A stretch of 64,000 nt of DNA, from positions 15,416,058 to 15,480,057 of the forward strand of contig CM049310.1 in the NCBI GenBank assembly GCA_026874595.1, in the 5' to 3' direction. The notes below the pieces were generated by a model. It saw only the letters and a list, made by a program, of their open reading frames with translations, did not search any database and was not told where the DNA came from. Position 1 is the first letter of the stretch; each line of letters begins with the position of its first letter. Made by a program: the position numbers and the translations under genes. Below are positions 46,057 to 59,053 of this stretch, in pieces. Origin of the DNA: Sipunculus nudus. Lineage: Eukaryota > Annelida > Sipuncula > Golfingiida > Sipunculidae.

Positions 46057-46209
46057 CTGAAGCTCATGTTAAAGTGTTATCTGAGGCTGAAATTTGTAAA
46101 AGCACTGGTAGTAGTAGGTTGCCATTTTACACCTGTGCTGGAACAGATTGACACGAAAACCCCCTGGCGCGATAAAAATAAAGAAAACGTGGTCTGATTT
46201 TTTTATCTA

Positions 46210-48159
46210 TATTTTTATTCCAGAGATGTAATGAACAAAATAAAATGCAATGCATGAGTTCTGCATCTCAATTCCATTTTGTACACCCCCTCAAAGGGCA
46301 AATGTTTTGGTCTCTTGTTTTAACAGAAACTGAGATAACACATCTACTCCAAAATGGTGCTCAACTCTAGAAACTGTACATATATTACAGAAACAGGGAA
46401 TCAAATCGCAAGATTAGCCTACGATTTGTACACTTTGATAGTTTTTGGACTGAAGATGACATATAATATTATCTAGACTGAGCAATTACTGTTATTGCTG
46501 GGGAAAGTTGAAGTCAATTATATCATTTACCATTACTGTACAATAAAACTAAAATCACACTACACTAAAGCTTAACCATAATGCAAAGCTATGCCCATAC
46601 ATCACCAAAAGCCAATTATAAAAATTTATATTCATCATATAACACTAATAATAATACCTACTCATCCAAATCTAAAACAGCTGTCCCATTAATAATAATG
46701 TGGATAAAATCTGAGGTGACAACTACAGTTGGATGTGACAGTGAGAAGCAGTAATGTGAAGCTTCAATAGCAACCAACTGGTATTATCCATACACACAAA
46801 ATAAAAAGCCCATTCACAATCTGTCTCTCTAGGATGTGAATTCTACTTTTCTTCCCTGCAGGATGACTGGCATGATTTTGGCAGTGTTAAAACACAGATC
46901 TGCTTGATATCTATCCAATGTCCATCTATAAACCAGGTACTCCCTCAACAGTTTTTTGCCATTCCTATTTTAAAACACCTGAAACATATCAGCAAGTGAT
47001 TCACGTGGAGACCCATAAACACTGTTCTTGGAACAAAGCAGCAGACTTAAAACATGAGAACACTGATCATGGCATTACACAAGTAGGCTTATACACGAGA
47101 ATCAACTGTAAACATCAACCTTAATAAGTATCAGCAGCCTTTCAGAGGGAGAACTAATCTAATCTTTGGTACATGTTCATGTCTTGATTTGTATATAAAA
47201 TGTCAGTGAAAGGAAGGGTTACATAACGTTAGGCATGTCATTAGTATTCCATATCTACCCTTTCAAGTGTATTCAAAACAGCAGTGTATTTTTATAATTG
47301 CTATCATTAACCTCTCACAAATCTCTTTGGGTTATGTAAAATACATAGTATAAAACCTTTAATCACCCTCAAAAATATCCCTGGTATGTGTCAAATACCT
47401 AGTATCTTATTTCTATCTTTTATGCAAGTACTTTACAATAATTAACAATGAGCCCACAGAATGCATTACAAAACTGGAAGCATTTATAAAATACAGGGCA
47501 TGCTGCCAAATGTATCATTTTACACATTAAATACACAAAAGCCACTGACTAGAATATTGATATACTTGTAAAATGTTGATGAAACTTGCATGATAAATAT
47601 GGACTTGATGTTTTGGTCAATAAAAACAGTATATAATAGCACCATACATAGGTCAACCTTAAAACTTATCTCTGGTTAAATATATCAAACCTGACTGCAT
47701 GAGGCATTGTTCCAGAGACTGAGAATGCAAAAACAGTGATATCCACAAAAACCTTTGTTCAAATCTCTCACCTATCCTGTTAAAACATGATAAAACCAAA
47801 TGTGCATGTGTAGTTTGTACCTGAATGAGGTATTCACGTATGTGTGATAAAACTCTGATAGACATGTCAAGCTTTTGCCTAGATTCATTCAAGTGCTCCA
47901 TGATATTATACATTTTAGGCCTGTCTATCATAAACTTAACCTAAAGCATACAAACAATTATCTGACAAAAATTTGTATACTCTATATAAAAAGGTGTGAC
48001 ATGGTTTGGGCAGAATAATAATTATTAAATCTATAAATAGTACAAAAATCTGCAGTCTGCTTCTGAGTAACCCTTATCATAGATGAGGAAGTACTAAGAC
48101 TTTTGAATATTGCATGTAAATATAATTCTTGTTTTTCAATTCCCATACCCTTGCTTCTT
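46210..48159 (-). other. LAMC1: Probable long 3' UTR of the distal laminin isoform
   Basis: This region follows the stop of the distal terminal exon and is free of the dispersed repeats that fill its surroundings. The first clear minus-strand AATAAA downstream of the stop that I noticed is near 46216-46221 (GGAATAAAAATATAG). Vertebrate LAMC1 also has a long 3' UTR. The extent is inference. Confidence 0.4.
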
Positions 48160-48404
48160 TCATCCTACTGGTTCAAGTTTTGAAACAGAAAAGCATTGTT
48201 TTGGTATGGTTTCATATATTGTCCTCATGTGAGCCACTTCCATTTTGAGTGATCTCAAGTCATCTTCAAATGCAATCAACTCCTGCCTTTGATTTTCCCA
48301 TTGTTTGTAAAGTTTTCCAACATTGTCAGCTATCAGATTTTCCATCTGCTTAAGTCTGTCTTCTAGTTCATCAAGTTCCTTTGTACTGGTGGGAGAGGAG
48401 TTAG
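48160..48404 (-). CDS. LAMC1: Laminin gamma terminal exon, distal version (81 codons incl. split Ser)
   Basis: Acceptor GCCTTTTTCAG. Encodes SNSSPTSTKELDELEDRLKQ, further heptads, then MRTIYETIPKQCFSVSKLEP and VG-stop. Conserved Cys and Glu present; three residues follow the Glu, closer to the two seen in vertebrate gamma-1. Both terminal exons cannot be joined in one protein because each has its own stop. Confidence 0.88.
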
Positions 48405-51400
48405 CTGAAAAAGGCAGCCCCATATTTGTTCATCAGTGGCTTATAATATTAATACTTACACCATGGACCCTAAGACTGCTGTCCCTGATGATAATGAGAG
48501 ATGTCATACATTAGACATAAATTGCACCTCAATTATGCGTAACATGAGTTTGCTTATCCTAAACTGGTAAATGGGTCATATAAAAAAAAATCAGTGATAA
48601 AGTACCTTCAACCTGAAAATATGCAAACATAATTAAATTCCATATAAATAAAATACAACAGAGAAAAAAGGTTTTAGAAACATTAACCTATAACTCATTT
48701 TTCTACTCAATAAATTCATAACAGGCCCCATCAACATTTTTTTGCAAGATATCAATTACTCCACCCATGGTAGCACCATTTATTTATTCAGCACGTGCCA
48801 TCTTGATTTTTAAGTTATACAGCCCTATAACAGTCTCATTTGCTAACCAACAGGATTGGGTGGAAGTGTGGGTTCAACCTTGCCTGGTTTATAACACTGA
48901 CGGGGAATTGTTTCATTTATGTTTCGTACAATCTGTACTTCTTTCGTTAGATCTATTAGATCATCAGAGTATGCCTTTAACATCTCCTTTTGGCTGGCAT
49001 GTCTATCAGCAAGTGCTAAATATTTCTCCTCCAGCTGGGCCTCAGCAATATCACTCTCAGCCTTGGCCAGCCCCTGTTCCAGTACTGTGATGGCTGTCAT
49101 ATTTACGGTGGTCATAGATGCTGAAAGGAGAAAGAGTACATTAACAGAGCACCATTCAGATCAGACCATTGCTCATAGGGCCACCTAATTAGGGAAGTCA
49201 TGCTGACTGGGTGCATGCAGCAATATCATGCAAGGGAACATAACAAGGGGTTACTTTCACCAATGGAATGGGAAAAGGTATTTATTTTCACAAAAGAGTC
49301 GGTTTGTGCCTTTCTGTATACAAGAGATATGTAAATGGTCTGGAATAACCTCGGAGAGATTTTGTGGTGATATAGCAAGGATACCCTGATTCAATTTTGA
49401 GGGTGATATGGGGTCAGTTACAACAGAGTGCCTTAGGTAATATTTTGGACTTAAGAGGCTTGTGCAAGTCTCTATGGTAACCATTATGATGTCATGTTTG
49501 TATCAGTGGTACAAGTCCCGTGCAACATGTTGACATGTGCAATTTATTTACTTTTTTTAATGTTTTATTTGATTTTGTGTTATACTGATGTAAAGAAGTT
49601 CATTCATTTTATACTGTCTGAAGGCAGACAGGGTTCGACTCTAATTTTTCTAGAGCTAGATGGATTCAATCTTTGAGAGAAGGGTTCTTGCAACATTGTG
49701 TACAGATGTTCCAATGGGGCTTAAAGGGATATAATCAGGAGCAATATTATTCCTATTCTTTCACAATATCAGGTCATTTTGCCTTATACAAGCATTTCCC
49801 AGCAAAACCATCCCAGCACACAGGCTTATTTCCTCACATATGACTGCATATAATACCTTGATAGAGCCTTGCGTGTTAGTAAAAACAGTACGTTTACCAA
49901 AACAAGGCCACCTGACTGAAGGTCCGATTAAGAGTAGCAACATGCGGTGTTTCAGCCAGTATTATAATTGTATTACATTTTTTTTACCAAGTTAGTCACG
50001 GCATCTCCAGATTGGCACGTGTTGTGGCTCCGCGCAGCATTCGGCCCGACGTACTGTTTATGTTGACAAATGCAATCATGCCCTCTTCACTGTTTTTAAC
50101 ACTCATTTACAGGAGTAAGCAAACAGTTTCAAGGCAATATTTTAGCAGGTACAGATTTCTTTTAAAGGGAAGAAGCTATTTTTCGTGTTAACTCAACAGT
50201 CTTTATAGGTGATTGGGCCCCTTTAACCTTGCAGCAATGGACAACTGAATAGGTCATCTGTAACATTAATGCTGTGTAATGCAAGAACATGCTGAACTTT
50301 TTGCAGTGTCCCACATCTTTTTACTTTGTTTTGTTACATTCTTTATTTTCAGTAAGGACCTGCTTGTCTTTGTGTTAATGAGTAATGGCACATCAGTGAA
50401 TCTCAATAATTTAACAAAGAAACAACCTTGTTACATACAAAAAAAGGGGACACCAGCTCTTGGACTAAACTCTACAAAAATGTTTTAGTAAGGCCAAAAT
50501 AAAAAAAAGGTATGGTTCTCAGGCACTTTTTTTCAAAAATCAATGTGGGCGGGCGTTTTTTTTAATTTTTTTGTATGTTTCGATAAAAATGTCAAATGAT
50601 AAGGGAAAAAGCATGATAATAGCAGATTTATTTTGCTAAACAAGTAAAAGCACTACATAACAAAGGAAATTTTATGATTTTATCTCCTTGAAAGAAATGT
50701 CCGAGCAGCTGCAGCTTAAAATTGGTAAGTTTCCAATGAAAATCAAAATAAAAATTTTTGATGCAGGGGTTTAAAATTGATGGGATCGGTGCCTGAGAAC
50801 CATGCCCTTTATTTTTTTTGGCCTAACAGACCCCTTGGGTGAGATGAAAATACAGGAACTGTTTTGTCTTTTAGAATGGCCAGAGGCCAGTCAGATATAA
50901 TATTTCTCTCTCCCTTTGATATTGACCTGAATGTTTGCATTAGCAAGATGTGCACTCACTCAAAGTATAAACTGACTGATTATATGGATATTTTAGTGCA
51001 ACAGCCTTAAACTGGGCTGATATCAATCAAAATTCATGGAAGTTATTTCCACCCAATTGTAAGATTGTAAAGAGTAATTATATCAAGATTTCTTTTATAC
51101 AAACTTTAAATGTATTAAATGTGATGATGTGCAGTTAGTCATGTTCCATGCTTTCACTAGTGCAAATGTGTGCATACATGCAGCTGCTGCTACTTTTGCA
51201 AGAATGCAAGAAACATTTGGTAAACAAGATGACATGAAACATGTAACTAAATGAGAGTGTATCAGTCATCTGAAGGCAACTGATCCAGAGCAGACATTAA
51301 CATAAGTGTGCTGAGTAGGGAATATGTGAGTGCGACAAACACTTAAAATGACAGATAAAATTACTAAACTGTGCTGAAGTGGTATGACCTGTTCACCTTA

Positions 51401-54400
51401 GACATAAACAGCACTTACAATCACTAAAATGCTGTTAAGCTTCCACAGGCTATTCTTCAAAGTATAGTCTTTGAATTTTTAACTCATTTGTGAGCTCTTA
51501 TTTTAATGTCATATCTGTGTGAAACAATTAATTAAACATTTAGCATTGAGATCTATCAATGTGGCAGTATGGATTTTGATAAGACTTGAAAAATAAAGTA
51601 TTTCATCGAGGATCAACTCCAGCACCAGCTAGTTTTCATGTTATTATGTGCTTCTTCTTAGATATTATGTTTTTGCTCCTAATATGGTTATCTGAATAAC
51701 CATCAGGCAAAATCACCTTCATATGGACTTACCTTTCAATTTATTACATCAACAATCTTTTTAAGGAAGTGGGTCCTGTGACCTTGACCTTTGACCTTAT
51801 GACCCCAAAATCAAAAGGGTTCTTACATTATTGGTGGGTCATATATAAGTCAAAATTGAAACCAATATGCAAATCAAAACTGGAGTTATCATCCAGAAAC
51901 AAATATGTGGACAGATGGGCCCCTGTGACCATGACCTTTGACCCCCAAATCAATCAGGTTCTTCCCCTGTTGGCAGCTCAGCTATATGTGCAAGATGGAA
52001 GGTTTGGGATGAACAGTTTGGCTTAAAGTGCAGCCATAATCTTTTAAATAAGTGGGTACTGTGACCTTGACCTTTGACATAATGACCCCAAAATTGAACA
52101 GAATCTTTCCCTATTGGCAGATTAGCAACATCTTGAAGATGGAAGGTTTGCAATGAAAAGCTTGACTTAAAATGCAGCCATAATCATTTTTAAAAAGTGA
52201 GTCCTGTGACCTTGACCTTTGACCTCGTGACCCCAAAATCATATAGGTTCCTGCTTTAATGGTAGGCCATACGTAAGTCAAGTTTGAAATCCATGTGTCA
52301 ATACAGCCTGGAGTTATCATCTGGAAACAAATTTGTGTGACAGACAGACAGACGAACAAACAGACAGACAGGGTTATTTCTATATGGCATCCCCTTGTGA
52401 TCAATAAACACACCAGGTTTTGGGACACTAGATGTAATTACAGCTGAGAAACTGACATGATTGTTGTCATTTTAAAGTAAAAAAATAGAAAAATATTCGT
52501 TAAAATGACAAAAAAATATAGGTGGCGCCACCACTTTTCCTGAACTGACCAAACTAGTCATGGTCAATATTCAAGGCAAGATTCATGACAATCCATGCAT
52601 TGATTATCAAGATATTGTAGGTTTTGTATTATATTTTTGATTATTCTGGGGGGTACTTTCAAGCCCCATAGCTCCGAGGATATAGGTCACAGTGACCTAA
52701 TTTCAGGTTTCCAAGGAGATTTTTTATTGACCCTCTTGGATGTTAACTTAGAAGTTTCTAGGACCAGCAGTTACGATTTGTGCCCTGCTAACGGACGGCC
52801 GGACGGAAGAAGGACAAAGCGCCATTCCTATACCTCAGTTGACTAACAGTCAGCTGAGCTTATAATATATTAGTAAAAGATTGGTCATATCAGTAATGTT
52901 ATGAGCTCAGAAAGAACTTAGCTGTCCTTTTTTTTTAATTTAGCAGGGGTTGTTGTCTATAAATCAATGTTTATTTTTGGGAGCACAGACAAAATTGTGA
53001 GGATTTATTGTTAAGATGGATTTAAATGGTCTGGTCTGAGGCTCTTATACAATGCAACAAAAGCACACACATAAAATTAATGCCACAAGATGAGCAACAT
53101 ACTGAGGAAGAAACAGAAATAAACAATTCAAAATGGTACAGGTGATCTCATGCAGGTAACAGGCAAGCAATCATCAGTGGTACACATGCGGTCATCAGGT
53201 GACAGCTTTACCTGTAGGGGGATAATCAATTAAGTAATTAGTTCTTAACCAGGTGTGTTAAAAAAGTCATACAAAACATGCTGGAAATTTAAACACAAGA
53301 CAATCAAGCCTTCAATGATGCATCTGGGGTCAGTTATACCTGGAGGTGTAGATGTTATTACATAAAGAGGAACACCATTTATCTGAACTTATCAGGGGAC
53401 AGGGTTTTGTTTGAAAAAAGATGCTTGAAAAGATGGTCATTTGTATTACCATCTTGCAATCCATATCATCCACAGAAATGATTCATATGGTTTACTGTCA
53501 ATATCCAAAGTTGATAAAAACAGGTTGAAAATGAAAAATACCTCTTTGCTGAATTATTATCATGAAAAAAAATGTTCACTCATTTCAGCATTATTGTCAC
53601 TCAATATCTGAAATCTTTTGTCACTGAATTTATGACGATCCCTCTCTAAATAAGTGGATGAGGTCATGCCAAGAAGGTGTAATGAAAGGAAAGGTTGTTG
53701 CAAATGTACACCACAGGCTAAAGAAGATCTTTCTTGTCTGCAATGTTTCTACAACTGATTGATCAATCCAGGCACTAATTAGTTGGGTTTTTTTAAAATA
53801 AATACTAAAATCTGATCTTCCCTGATAATTAACACTAATTTCTGATAAACAAATTTACTTATTTTTTTAGAAATTCACAAAAAATATCATAATTTTGGTT
53901 TTAAGTTTAATATTTTGGGTAAACATCTTTACAGATAAGTGGTGTTCAAATAAACAACACTCCAGTGTAAATGTAATTGGTTAATGACCAGGGTATGTCA
54001 AGTGAGAAATTTCATAACAATTGCTTATCAAACATGCTGAAAATTTAAGTAGGAAACAATGAGGTTAGGTCAGATATATTCAGAATTATGCAAACCATCA
54101 TTTCAGTAAAATCATGCATGATAAAACCAAAATAATCACAAAGAATCAAAGGTGTTTCTTAAGTCAGTTCCAAAAATATCAATGGATTAATTGCTATCCT
54201 CTGTTATAATCATAATCAAATTATGAAAAAAAAATTTAATTTAACATTAAATATTTTTAACTACAGTTTTATGACAATTATTAAACTGAGTAAAATGTTC
54301 ACATTAAATTGTTTTTATTCTGGTAAAGAATATACTATTTATATCATTGAAGAAATCCAGATAAATACACATTTTTAAGAAAATAAAGGATTTTCAAGTA

Positions 54401-57400
54401 ATTATCTTTGCACCTTACATATGTGTAGAGCCTTAATTTTTAAATTAAATAGATATTAGTTATATTTAATGGATATATTTAGTTTTTTTTAATGCCATAA
54501 CTTTTGTTTATTTGAAAATGTTGAAAGAAAACTCACATAGTTCTCTGATGATAAGCTCGACGACCTGCAAAGCCTGGTTCACTCTTGTTGTTGAATCGGT
54601 AGCACTAGCTTTAGCCTGGCCTGCCTTAGTGTATGCCTACAAAAAGAAATATATGACATTATCAAGGGTTAATGTGGCATAAGATGATGAACAGTAAATC
54701 AATACAGGAAAATTATGATGACTTGTATTCCTCATTGTGGCATTTTGTATCAACACTTGTGTATCTATGTTTTATGTTATTCATTGAGTGTGGAGGACTT
54801 TTTGATGCATTCACATTATTTTGAGTATTTTAAATCAGTATGTTACCTTTTCCTTGAAACTTTACCTGTTTGTACTCAATATAAAGGGAACAACTTCTCT
54901 AAGGTCTTTAATTACATCTGCATTCCAATGGCAGGACTGGTATTATGCACACCAACTTGACCATTGACACTTTCTTGCTGTTTGTGGTTTTCTTGTAATA
55001 TCATGCGTTGCTTAGGATGACAAATGTGGCAGAAAATTTCCTTTCTGTGAATGCCTGTATGTCATTGTTTTTTTTTTTGCTTTAGAATAATATTTAAGTG
55101 TAATGTGATGTAGGTAATCTACCCTAATAAGTCAATACTTACTGTTTGAGGCAGTTTGTCTGTATTAAATCACATTCCTACCACAGACAAATGCACCCAT
55201 GTCATTTCATGAACTGACATGTTCCCTTATTATTTGTTTTTTTTTTTATTATTACTGCAAGTTACAATAACATCTTCTGCCATGTGTACCTAACACAAGA
55301 GGACTTACATCCTTGATGAGTGCTTCATCCTCAACTGCTTTCTCTTCAAGTTGTACAACCCTCTTTTCGATGTCATTACTCTGGGCACTCAAGTTGTTAG
55401 TCTCATTATGTAATTTAGTGGCTTCCTCCTTGGACTCAGCGGCTCCCTGTCTTACTGTGCTGGCATCCTGCAAAGAATGAAGGACATAAACTAAAACAAA
55501 CTGTATAATGTGTTTAGAATGATTTGGTAAAAGGATCTGACAAGTTATTGTAGCTTTCCAGGATCACCCTTCCGCCCAAAGTTGTTTCTATTCAAAACAA
55601 ATCTCTTCTCTTTGGGCACTGTGGCATGTCTGGGACTACTTGATTCAACTGTCAAACTTTACTATCAAAATTTGTAACATTTCAAGGAAACACCTGTTTA
55701 CATTTCACATGCACATGCTTACAAAATATATACCTTTTTCCTGACCAAAAAAAACACCCATGTTTATGTAGATTTGCCTTGGAATAATTCTCATCCAACA
55801 CACTTGAAAGGAATACATTGTCCTCTTCACTACCTATGAAACTGGTGTATTTAGTAGCCACATTGCATTGCAGGGGTCAGATTTTGTCTTCAACAACCCC
55901 CCTAACAGCAGAGTCATACTCTTGTGATTTTGAGTCTGTCCAGGCTTCTTTTCCAATATTAAAACCTTTACTGTTCTGGTTAATTGGAGATTTACAGTAA
56001 ATTGTGACACCCTTTATTTTTACATTACCAACTATTTAATGCATAAGGAAGAAACACACTTAAGTATCATAATTCATAAGCTTTTAAAAAGATTTCCCCA
56101 GTCCTGTTTTCTTCAGGCTAGTAACACAACTATTGTATGTTCTCTACTATCACCCCACTCCCCTCTTTTACTTAACAAACTAATAATCTGAATCAGTTAC
56201 TGACTGTAGATGCAGCGTTGGCAGTCTCCATAGCCATCTGGGAATTATCGTTTGCCATTCTTGCATCAGCCTCTGCTCCAGCAAGGTTGTCCCGAGCCTC
56301 CTGGGTGTTGGTTTCTGCGTCATTGATGTTAGCCTCAATCTCAGGAATCTTTTTCATGGCCTCCTCTGCCTGTTTCTTGCTGTTTTCAACCATCTGGTCA
56401 AACTCTGGAATAAATTTCAAACATGTTGTTAACAATACTACCATTCAAATGGCTATGCTTGTTAAAAGTTCAGTTGAGAAAGAATTCATAAGCTGTAAAC
56501 ATGTACTAAGTTCACAATGTTTCATTTATTTTGTTTTATTATTTATATTCTGTGTGTTTATTACAGAACAAATAATTGTCAAACAGATGATAAAATCTTT
56601 GGAAATGAAACTGGAAAATGAAACAGCATATTTAAATGGTACATGTTTGGACTCTATTTAATACAGTTAGGATTTAGTTTAGTTTTTAAAACATGTAATT
56701 CATACTCATTAGGAGGGTACACAAATTCCAATTTTAAAGATTGGCTATTGTGCTTTATATACATCTAAAATATTAATGTACATATCAATTCTGTGAGTTA
56801 CCTAAGAACAAAGCACCTGGAAGTGACTTTAAAACAAGTAAAGAAATCATGTTTGGGTCAATTTACCTTTAAGTTCTCTCAATGTAGTCTGAGCATCTTT
56901 CAACGTATCTTCAGCCAGTTTAACAGCATCAAGAGCTTGGCCGTGAGCAGCATCAACATCCCCCAGCAACTCGTCCACCACCTGCTGCTGGCGGCCTCCT
57001 TCCTCCAGCAGTTCTGTGGCAGTCTTGCGTTCTTCATTCACGTTCTTCAGCAGCTCCTGGTTCTGGACGATCAACTCGTCAGCCTTCTGTTTCACATTCA
57101 CAGCCTACAATTTTAAGCACTTTACATTTATTATGTAGAAGCATGAGAGTGGACCCAAGATATTTCCTGAAAGTGGATGAGTCACGCTTTTAAGTTTATA
57201 TATGCTTGAGTGAATGTATAATGTGGAATCTTCTAAAATTCTATAAAACTGAAAATACTGTTGTTTTGATCCAGAATTTCTAATATAATTAAATAGTTTT
57301 AAAGTGTGTTGACAGAGGCAGATGAAACTGTCTAATAAAAAGAGGCTGTTAAAGTAGCTATGTAGCTAAAGTAAGTAAAGCAAATTTATGTATGAACAAT

Positions 57401-59022
57401 TCCGTTATTAACTGACTTCATGACTCAATTTTGTGATGCCTACCTCCTCACTGATATCTTTAGCACTGCTGACGAGGGTGTCAACAGAAACCTTGGGCAC
57501 CTCAATACTCTCGACATCACTGACAAGATCCAGGGCATCCTGGAAAGCTTTGTTAGACTCTGATGATGCCTGGACTGCCTGCTGTCTGGTTCTGTTGTAC
57601 AGCTCCTCTGTGGACCTCACACTGTAATTTGTAAAAAAGATGTCTCAAGTATAACTGTAGTGAGTACAGGGCTTACTAATAGCAGCATAGAGTACCATGT
57701 AAATATATTTACATCCATGTGAAGAAAGATGAAAAATAATTTGTGCTGGAACTTCATTGCTCCTTAGCCTGCTTAACCCTTTACTGTCAGGGTTCATACA
57801 CTTATCATGAGAAAAATTTCAAGCACTTTTCAAGGACTTTTCAAGGACCTGAATAGTATTTTCAAGGACATTAAAATTTATGGACGGTCAATGCTCCTTC
57901 ACCAATGCATGTTACCGACATCGAAAGTCTTGTAACACATAATGCAAAATAATAATTATAATGAGGAGATGGACCATATAGTGTGTTAAAATTGCTAGGA
58001 AAAGTAAAATAAGTAATAGTTATTACTTCGTTATTACTTTACCCTTCGGTACAGCCTGTCGCGGTTTAATACACATCGGCCCATTCAAAATGATCACTCA
58101 TCTTTGGCATGACCTTGACAGATTTAACTAATCTGATAACGAGGGCCTAAAATCTGTAATATCTTGAATAGGGATCTCTGATTTGCCGACTAGCTCAAAC
58201 TTTAGCAAATTACATGCTCCGGCAGAAGAGGTGCCGAAAAACTCCGAAAGTTTGGCAATAGTTGGGGATATTCATTCAAGTTTTTAACGGCAAAAGAAAT
58301 CAATAAAAGCCTGTTATATGTTACCCTTATACGATATTTGGGTATAATATTATCAAATTATTCCAAACAATACTAGTCAAACTTCGTATCAGCAAGTTTA
58401 TATTACGACCTTGTCGTGCATGAGGTTTCTGCCGTTTACCGCCAAGTCACAACTTCAGCTGCAACTGTCAACAAATGGCCGGGGAACACCTGTGAAGGTC
58501 GTTATATAAAGATCACAGACGCAGCCAGAATTCCATTCAAATCTGTCCAATATTTCACTAAAACTAACAGTGTGAAAGCTTATTTAAAAAAATTATAATT
58601 GGTGAGCTTTATGCAAACGTTACGCAGAGCAAGGATCGTGGGGGCCGATACTGGAAGATGTGTATGTCGCTGATCACTCTTTAAACTTACAAACGGCTAA
58701 CACATCGCAACAAAAATGTGATTTCCCCAATGGATCCCAGCCTTTTACAAACTGACGACAAAGCACGTGAATATACGTCACAACCTGCCAAACACCTATA
58801 CCTATTTTGGACAAACAGTATTTATCTTTAATTGGATTGACCCCGCGTAAAAATTGTATTTCGCTGATCAGTGGTCTTAGTGAGCTAACAGATGACGATC
58901 ACAGCAGGGGCGGATACAGGATTTTTCAACGGGGCGGGGGGGGGGGGGGGGCTAGAATCAGAACCTTGTTTTAATTTGATAAGATAAAGTGCAAATTATA
59001 ATATATATATATAAATATATAA

Positions 59023-59053
<31 letters not shown>

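Noticed and set aside
44659-46151. ORFs rich in SVPNINVLLSVTEMSQ-like text
   Set aside because: They are frames of the 82-bp satellite; the period is not divisible by three and the peptides shift at each unit.
47659-47931. Minus-strand ORF with heptad-like text, as a possible third laminin terminal exon
   Set aside because: It lacks the QC[FY] and tail-Glu signature, has no acceptor in the right phase that I could find, and lies in the presumed 3' UTR.
56218-56661. 147-residue plus-strand ORF
   Set aside because: Antisense shadow of laminin exon F plus intron. The Ala/Ser-rich text mirrors the coiled-coil codons. The plus-strand ORFs at 48767-49188 and 56793-57116 are shadows in the same way.
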